Assembly (NCBI RefSeq): GCF_006175945.1
Contig: NZ_VAJL01000001.1
Location: 1,302,001 to 1,366,000, forward strand
Reading direction: 5' to 3'
DNA from: Chryseobacterium mulctrae
Lineage (GTDB): Bacteria > Bacteroidota > Bacteroidia > Flavobacteriales > Weeksellaceae
DNA length: 64,000 nucleotides
The notes under the pieces were generated by a model. It ran no database searches. It had not been told where the DNA came from and worked only from the letters and a program-made list of their open reading frames with translations. The translations under genes and the position numbers were made by a program. Positions 58,472-64,000 of this stretch are shown in pieces; position 1 is the first letter of the stretch, and the number at the start of each line of letters is the position of its first letter.

Positions 58472-60007
58472 CTACTTTTCAGGCATTACTTTATACGTCG
58501 GATCATCCTGAATATTTACTTCGATAACAGCTTCTGCGTTTTTCAACATTTTTCGACAGTCTTCGCTGAGATGTTTTAAATGTATTTTTTTATTTTGTTG
58601 AGCGTATTTTTTTGATAATTTATCTAAAGCGTCGATTGCGCTCATGTCAACAATTCGGCTTTCTTTGAAATCGATGACAACTTGTTCGGGATCGTTTTCC
58701 GGATCAAACTTATCTGTAAAAGCAGTGACAGAACCGAAGAATAAGGGTCCTAAAATTTCGTAATGTTTAACTCCGTTATCATCAGTAAATTTTCTTGCAC
58801 GAATTCTTTTGGCATTATCCCAAGCAAAAACCAAGGCAGAAATAACAACTCCTACCAAAACAGCCAATGCCAAATTGTGAAGAACAATCGTAATTAAAGC
58901 CACTGTAATTCCAACAAAAATATCAGATTTTGGCATTTTGTTGACAATACGGATTGAAACCCACTGAAAAGTACTGATTGCAACCATCATCATTACCCCT
59001 ACCAAAGCCGCCATTGGGATTTTTTCAATAAACGGAGCTCCTACAAGAATGATAATTAAGATTGTGATTGAAGCAATAATTCCTGAAAGTCGAGCTCTAG
59101 AACCTGCATTTAAGTTAACCAAAGTCTGTGCAACCATCGCACAACCGCCCATTCCACCGAAGAATCCGTTGGTAATATTTGCTAAACCCTGAGCAACAGA
59201 TTCTTTATTGGCACTTCCTTTTGAATTGGTAATTTCGTCAACCATTGATAAAGTTAAGAGTGATTCGATCAACCCAACACCTGCCATAATCATAGCATAA
59301 GGGAAAATAATCTGTAAAGTTTCTAATGAAAAAGGAAGCTTAGGAATATGAAAACTCGGCAAACTACCGCTTATTTTAGCAATATCAGCAACTGTTTTTG
59401 TATTAATTCCAAAGCCTAAAACAACTCCAAAGACAACTAATATAGCAACCAAAGAAGCTGGAACTACTTTTGTGATTTTTGGAAAGAAATAAACAACAGC
59501 AATCGTTAAAGCCGTTAAACCCGACATTACATACAATGAAGAACCTTGCAACCAACCCACTACTCCATTTGCATCAACAATTTTAAATTGCTCTACTTGC
59601 GCCATAAAAATAATGACCGCCAAACCATTTAGAAAACCGTACATTACAGGTTGAGGAATTAACCGTACAAATTTCCCGAGTTTGAAAACCCCGACCAATA
59701 GCTGTAAAATTCCTGCAAGAACTACCGTTGCGAAGAGATATTCTACGCCGTGAGATTTTATTAATGCAATTAAAACAACGATTGTTGCTCCTGCTCCACC
59801 GGAAACCATTCCGGGACGACCACCCAAAACTGCAGTCACTAAACCCATCATGAAAGCAGCATATAATCCGGTTAGTGGAGAAAGTCCCGCCAAAATTGCA
59901 AATGAAAGCGATTCAGGAATCATAGTCATTGCAACAGTAAAACCAGCTAAGATTTCATTTTTAAGATTTATTTTTTTGGAGAAATCAAATAAGGCAAGAG
60001 ACTGCAT
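58472..60007 (-). CDS. SulP family anion transporter
   Basis: 511 residues with about twelve membrane segments and a C-terminal STAS domain (about 410-505: EQVVIDFKESRIVDMSAIDALDKL). The first segment has the SulP text GFTVAMTMIPESLSFAILAGLSPLTGLYAAF, and NITNGFFGGMGGCAMVAQTLVNLNAGSRARLSG is typical. Members import sulphate, bicarbonate or other anions, with sodium or protons; the substrate here is unknown. It is convergent with the EF-G paralogue and divergent from the small HTH pair, with a large AT-rich gap. Confidence 0.9.
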   Translation of the reverse strand: MQSLALFDFSKKINLKNEILAGFTVAMTMIPESLSFAILAGLSPLTGLYAAFMMGLVTAVLGGRPGMVSGGAGATIVVLIALIKSHGVEYLFATVVLAGILQLLVGVFKLGKFVRLIPQPVMYGFLNGLAVIIFMAQVEQFKIVDANGVVGWLQGSSLYVMSGLTALTIAVVYFFPKITKVVPASLVAILVVFGVVLGFGINTKTVADIAKISGSLPSFHIPKLPFSLETLQIIFPYAMIMAGVGLIESLLTLSMVDEITNSKGSANKESVAQGLANITNGFFGGMGGCAMVAQTLVNLNAGSRARLSGIIASITILIIILVGAPFIEKIPMAALVGVMMMVAISTFQWVSIRIVNKMPKSDIFVGITVALITIVLHNLALAVLVGVVISALVFAWDNAKRIRARKFTDDNGVKHYEILGPLFFGSVTAFTDKFDPENDPEQVVIDFKESRIVDMSAIDALDKLSKKYAQQNKKIHLKHLSEDCRKMLKNAEAVIEVNIQDDPTYKVMPEK

Positions 60008-60719
60008 AATAAAATATTATAAAATTATTAAAAATTACATAAATTCATTATCAAAATTAAACATAGTGTATTTATAAACTAAAATTAATATTTTTTTGCT
60101 GAAACCGAATTTATTTTTTCTTTTGACAAAAATAATACTTCTTAGCAATTATTATATTAATAGTAGAAACTATTCATCAACTATTGAATCGTATCTTATT
60201 GAAAATGTACAATAAAGAAGCAATATGAATTTAAAATTCTATTCATTAACCCCACTTTTAACAATCTATTTTCAACATAAATTAAATATTATTAATATAT
60301 ACCTAAATAAATAATTATGATTTATCCGTATTTTTTTTTAATTTTGGAGAATAAACAAGATAAGTATTAATGATAATTAGATAGTATTATGCTACATGAA
60401 CCAATGAAGTATAAGAGAGAAATTTAAGCAAGTTTAAACGCCGTAACAACTCTGTTAAATAACTTTCACAATTGTTATTATTAAATTTTGAAATTAAAAT
60501 TCAAACATTGTTTACAAAACCAACCACAAAGCACAAATTACTGAAAATCAATTTTTTACAACCAATTAATTATTGAAAGATTGTAAAGTAATGATGCAGC
60601 CACTTTTTAGAGCAACTCAAAATCATGTAGAAATTGTTTTATAATTTCCCTACAAGGCTCGTAATCATTCCTTTACAATACAAAATGCGATTAATTTAAA
60701 AAAAAGCTATTATTAGTAA
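60008..60719. other. AT-rich intergenic region without a gene
   Basis: 712 bp between the divergent SulP gene and the HTH pair. It is very AT-rich, with no open frame longer than a few dozen codons, no tRNA and no long inverted repeat that I can see. It must hold the promoters of both flanking units. It may also hold regulatory RNA, but nothing specific is visible. Confidence 0.6.
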
Positions 60720-61139
60720 ATGCTATACAAAAACATACACATAGGTAAGTATATCAAGGAAATGGTAGATGACAAGAACATTTCTATAGAAAGAATCTGT
60801 AATTTTCTTGCAAAGGATGAAGAGTTTGTGGAGAAAGTATATGAAAGCAAATCCATAGAAACTGACATTCTTTTGAGATGGAGCAAGTTACTGGAATATG
60901 ATTTCTTCAGATTATACAGTTCACATTTGATATTGTATGCTCCACCTTCAGCTGTGAATAAAACCGACAATCCAAAATCTGAAAAAGCACCGCAGTTCAG
61001 AAAAAACATTTACACTCAGGAAATAAAAAATTTCATTCTTGACAGGATCGAATCCGGGGAAATGACTCAGGCAGAAGTAATCAAAGAATACTCTATTCCG
61101 AAGAGCACCCTTCACCGCTGGATTCAAAAGAAAAGATAA
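60720..61139 (+). CDS. small HTH protein, first of a pair (transposase-like annotation)
   Basis: 139 residues. The N-terminal half resembles a short XRE/ComK-like regulator text (IHIGKYIKEMVDDKNISIERICNFL, then SIETDILLRWSKLLEYDFFRLY). The C-terminal part is a helix-turn-helix of the IS3/homeodomain type (SGEMTQAEVIKEYSIPKSTLHRWIQKK). I know this family as an abundant paralogue set in Chryseobacterium, usually labelled transposase, and followed by a second small HTH gene as here. There is no DDE domain and no terminal repeats, so it is probably a regulator, not a mobile gene. Confidence 0.65.
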   Translation: MLYKNIHIGKYIKEMVDDKNISIERICNFLAKDEEFVEKVYESKSIETDILLRWSKLLEYDFFRLYSSHLILYAPPSAVNKTDNPKSEKAPQFRKNIYTQEIKNFILDRIESGEMTQAEVIKEYSIPKSTLHRWIQKKR

Positions 61140-61162
61140 AATAACCAAACCACACTATATTT

Positions 61163-61498
61163 ATGAGACCAAATTACAACAGGATCTACCAAGATCTTTT
61201 GCAAAAACAACATCCCGAAAAGCTAGAATGTCCGAAAATAAGAGAACAATTGGACAGATTAGACTCAACGGAAGAGATCTTAAAGCTGAATGAAAAACTT
61301 TTTAAGCAATGTAAAGAAAGTTCAAAAACCAATCAGCAGCTTAAAACTTATGACAAGAAGACCATGATGAAGCTTTTGAATTATCAGAAAAAACACAATT
61401 TCTCTACGAGCTTTATGTCGAAAAAGTATAACATCAGCCGAACTACTTTTTCAAAGTGGAAAAAATTACTGGAAGAAGAGCTTCAAAGCCACTCATAG
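61163..61498 (+). CDS. small HTH protein, second of a pair
   Basis: 111 residues, starting 23 bp after the first gene. It begins MRPNYNRIYQDLLQKQHPEKL and ends with an HTH segment (NFSTSFMSKKYNISRTTFSKWKKLLEEE) similar in kind to the C-terminus of its neighbour. It is basic, with no catalytic motif. The constant pairing with the first protein suggests that the two act together. A terminator follows 4 bp after the stop. Confidence 0.65.
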   Translation: MRPNYNRIYQDLLQKQHPEKLECPKIREQLDRLDSTEEILKLNEKLFKQCKESSKTNQQLKTYDKKTMMKLLNYQKKHNFSTSFMSKKYNISRTTFSKWKKLLEEELQSHS

Positions 61499-61502
61499 AA
61501 AC

Positions 61503-61533
61503 AAAAAAACACTACTCAATGTAGTGTTTTTTT
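61503..61533. terminator. bidirectional terminator
   Basis: AAAAAAACACTAC / GTAGTGTTTTTTT, a perfect 13-bp stem with loop TCAAT. It lies between the HTH pair (stop 61498) and the convergent AAA+ gene (stop 61540). Confidence 0.9.
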
Positions 61534-61539
61534 TGCTTT

Positions 61540-64000
61540 TTAGTTCTTATTCAAAACATCTTTTATTCCATCAAGACTTTCACTAAACTGAGCTAATAAC
61601 GCAATCACCTGCGTCATTCGGTCATTATCACCTAAACCTTTTATTGTTTTATTTTTAACAAAAGTTTTCTTGATTTCTTGCCAACGCAAAGCTTCATCTT
61701 CCGAAAGAATATTCATCAACTCTTTCAGTTTAAGCATGTTCGATTCCGCTCCGGTTGTCAATGTTTGAGATTCATTTTGGTAATGATTCAAAACAATCTG
61801 TGTAACTTCTTCCTCTTTTAAAATCGGCTGAATCTGCGTAATCAACTTATTCATATTTCGGTAAGAACCCTGCAATTTGAAAGATGGCTCGTTTCGATAA
61901 TCATCTGACATTGCCGCAGAAGTGATGTATTGCTTATTCACTTTTAAAACAACATCTCTTACTTTCAAAATATTTTCAACCACTTTTCTGAAATCAGAAA
62001 TTTCATTTGAACTAAAATTCCCAGCCAAATCTACGTTCGGCGAATTAGACTGAATACTATCATACAAATGATATAGATTTTCCATTCCAAACTGAGTCAA
62101 TCGGGTAAGATATTCGTTTGACATCAGTGAATTTTCAATCAAACTTAAGTTAAATAATTCGGTTTTACTGCCAGAAATCTCACCTAAATTATACGTATCA
62201 GAACGGTTTGCCAACATATCCGGAATTTTGAACTTTTCCCCACTTTCTGTATAAGGATTTCCAGCCATCACCAAACAGAAACGTTTTGACCTTAAATCAT
62301 AGGTTTTGCTTTCACCATTATAAATTCCTTCAATTTTCCTTTGTCCATCAGCTAAAGAAATAAATTTCTGTAAAAACTCCGGATTACAATGCTGAATATC
62401 ATCAAGATACAACATCACATTATCACCCATTTCTAAAGCTAAATTAAGCTTTTCAAGCTCCTGTTTTGCTCCGGCATTTTTCGCTTCATTCGGATCTGTG
62501 GAAACAATATCGTGACCGATTGACGGACCGTTTATTTTCATAAAAACCAACCCCATTCGGTCTGCCATATATTCCATTAACGTAGTTTTTCCATAACCCG
62601 GAGGTGAAACCAGAAGCAACATTCCCATTCTGTCGGTACGTTTATCGTTTCCGACTGTTCCTAATTGTTTAGCTAAATTAGCTCCAATTAACGGAAAATA
62701 AACATCGTTGATCAATCTGTTTCTTACAAATGAACTTAAAACCTGCGATTTGAAAGTATCGATTTTCAGTGCTTTCTTTTTATCGTTCACCCACTTTGCT
62801 TTCAATTCCTGAAGCTGTTTGTATTTCGGAACAACGACTTCATTGAAATTGGATAATCGGAAAGTAAATTCATAATAGTTCAGAGCATAATTAAGATCTT
62901 TTTCTAAAGATTTTAAACCTTCAAGAACCGTTTCATAAGCAATGTGAAGAATATTTTTAGCATCAAAATTCTGGGTCACAAAAAATACAGCAGCTTCTTT
63001 TTTAACATCCTCTTCGAAATTTGAATCTGAATTAAATAGAAACGCATTCAAAGCACTTTCTGCAATAGAAAAACAAGCTGCAGGATATTGTTTCAAAGCA
63101 TTCAGCTGATCAACAAACTCAAGATCTTTTCCTTTTTCCTTTAGATCTTTTAAAAATGATTCATGTAGTAAACCTGCTTTTTCAGAAACTAAAAATGCTG
63201 ATTTGTTTTCTTTTTTCAAATAAACTGCAGCATTCAGAAAATTCACGTCAGCAAAAAAATGATTATTGTGAGCAAATAATTTTATTTCATTCGACAATTC
63301 TTCATTTAAATATTGAAAACCTTTATCTGTTATAAATGATTTTGAAATTAAATTCGCGGCTTCAAACTGCTTTTGGTAATATTCTTTTCTTTCCTGATTC
63401 AAAAAATACCAGAATAATTGTGCTAAAGCTCTTTCTTTCGGCGTAAACTGCATCAACCCTAATTCGTTGTACATCTGCTGAAGTTTTGAAACTATCATCA
63501 AAGCATCTTCATCATGAATTCCTTTCACCAAACCTTCACCAAAATGCTCCGTCATAAATTGCTGAATTGCGCTTCGGTTTTGTTCTTCTGTATTAATATT
63601 TCTATTGTTTGAAAAAACATTCCATGCTAAATATTCGAAACGTTTTACACTTTGATTTTCTGAAATATATTCCTGGTTCCAGACTTCTTTGTAATCTGAA
63701 ATCGTTTCAAAATTTAAAGGCTCATAAAATGCAGTTCCCGTCAAATGATAATAATACTGAGCATTTCTCAACACCAAAGTAAGATCTAATTTCTGACGGT
63801 TTACCGCAAATTTATAGTCACCCAAAGCAATTATATTGTCTCCATCCGCGTAAATTTCTTTTTTATCTTTAAGTTTTCTGACCGCTTCCTGCTGAGAAGT
63901 TTTGAGCAAAGTCTGAATTTCTTCTGCTTTGGCAGAATCTTCAAATTCCATCAACTGTCGGGAAATATCTCTGACTTTCTCCACCATCAAATCGGTCGCA
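61540..64000 (-). CDS. AAA+ 'DNA repair ATPase' family protein, C-terminal part
   Basis: The reading frame stays open to the right edge (last visible residues ATDLMVEKVRDISRQL), so the N-terminus is missing; the TTG at 63990 is not a believable start. About 820 residues are visible. The first half is helical with YYHLTGTAFYEPL; an AAA+ module follows with Walker A SPPGYGKTTLMEYMADR (near 62590) and Walker B VMLYLDDIQHCNPEFL, then MAGNPYTESGEKFKIPDMLANRSD, and a helical C-terminus. It resembles the large cytoplasmic 'DNA repair ATPase' proteins of Flavobacteriia, often found with Ter genes. No nuclease motif is visible in this part. Confidence 0.8.
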   Translation of the reverse strand, partial: ATDLMVEKVRDISRQLMEFEDSAKAEEIQTLLKTSQQEAVRKLKDKKEIYADGDNIIALGDYKFAVNRQKLDLTLVLRNAQYYYHLTGTAFYEPLNFETISDYKEVWNQEYISENQSVKRFEYLAWNVFSNNRNINTEEQNRSAIQQFMTEHFGEGLVKGIHDEDALMIVSKLQQMYNELGLMQFTPKERALAQLFWYFLNQERKEYYQKQFEAANLISKSFITDKGFQYLNEELSNEIKLFAHNNHFFADVNFLNAAVYLKKENKSAFLVSEKAGLLHESFLKDLKEKGKDLEFVDQLNALKQYPAACFSIAESALNAFLFNSDSNFEEDVKKEAAVFFVTQNFDAKNILHIAYETVLEGLKSLEKDLNYALNYYEFTFRLSNFNEVVVPKYKQLQELKAKWVNDKKKALKIDTFKSQVLSSFVRNRLINDVYFPLIGANLAKQLGTVGNDKRTDRMGMLLLVSPPGYGKTTLMEYMADRMGLVFMKINGPSIGHDIVSTDPNEAKNAGAKQELEKLNLALEMGDNVMLYLDDIQHCNPEFLQKFISLADGQRKIEGIYNGESKTYDLRSKRFCLVMAGNPYTESGEKFKIPDMLANRSDTYNLGEISGSKTELFNLSLIENSLMSNEYLTRLTQFGMENLYHLYDSIQSNSPNVDLAGNFSSNEISDFRKVVENILKVRDVVLKVNKQYITSAAMSDDYRNEPSFKLQGSYRNMNKLITQIQPILKEEEVTQIVLNHYQNESQTLTTGAESNMLKLKELMNILSEDEALRWQEIKKTFVKNKTIKGLGDNDRMTQVIALLAQFSESLDGIKDVLNKN

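Noticed and set aside
60720..61498. Complete insertion sequence
   Set aside because: No DDE or HUH catalytic domain, no terminal inverted repeats and no target duplication were found.
63988..63990. TTG at 63990 as the start of the AAA+ gene
   Set aside because: The frame continues without a stop to the window edge and the homologous family is much longer.

Overview
The window looks like a chromosomal segment from a Chryseobacterium-like member of the Flavobacteriales (Bacteroidota). The evidence is an AT-rich sequence, core type IX secretion/gliding genes (gldL, gldK, porZ, a cargo protein with a type-B sorting domain), a DUF4270 lipoprotein, split flavobacterial gene layouts, and promoters of the Bacteroidota type (TTTG about 18-19 nt upstream of TAnnTTTG). 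Shine-Dalgarno motifs are mostly absent. The species is inferred from gene content, not from a marker gene.

Layout. 0-6 kb, minus strand: the end of a gliding/T9SS operon (gldK then gldL, which runs off the left edge) and an operon of a short GlgA-like protein, a DUF4270 lipoprotein and glmS. 6-8 kb, plus strand: panC and aroK, with a minus-strand tRNA-Lys/tRNA-Leu/tRNA-Lys operon between them. 8-16.6 kb: an S4-domain RNA-binding protein, a degenerate FKBP-like lipoprotein, an FMN-binding glutamate-synthase-like enzyme, mtaB, a DinB-like protein, an NTF2-like protein, a large T9SS cargo protein and a possible PD-(D/E)XK-fold protein. 16.7-27.3 kb: a glucan-phosphorylase homologue lacking the PLP lysine, then a peptide-use region of dipeptidyl peptidase IV, three POT/PTR peptide transporters and a secreted thioredoxin, interrupted by a RelE/ParE-type toxin-antitoxin pair and the remains of a DUF1016 (YhcG) gene.

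27.4-44.4 kb is mostly housekeeping: recG, dapA, a tightly packed operon of a split 5'-nucleotidase, porZ and recO, then an SDR, GNAT proteins, a DUF1684 protein, mqo, gpsA and an M23 peptidase. It ends with a YwnA/YwnB-like pair (Rrf2 regulator plus NAD(P)-binding protein) that shares an operator-like inverted repeat. 44.4-49.3 kb holds a serine hydrolase, a membrane HTH protein, a lipoprotein, an FKBP isomerase and a catalase-family protein.

49.4-64 kb is a Ter-type stress region. A minus-strand set (HAD hydrolase, phosphoribosyltransferase, TerD, TelA, an unknown protein, TerD, TerC) is followed by a divergent EF-G paralogue, a SulP transporter, a pair of small HTH proteins and the C-terminal part of a large AAA+ 'DNA repair ATPase' that runs off the right edge. 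The most interesting single item is the leader of the EF-G paralogue: a promoter, a 28-codon leader ORF and an intrinsic terminator lie before the gene, which is the arrangement of a transcription attenuator. No rRNA, CRISPR array, prophage or complete insertion sequence was seen.
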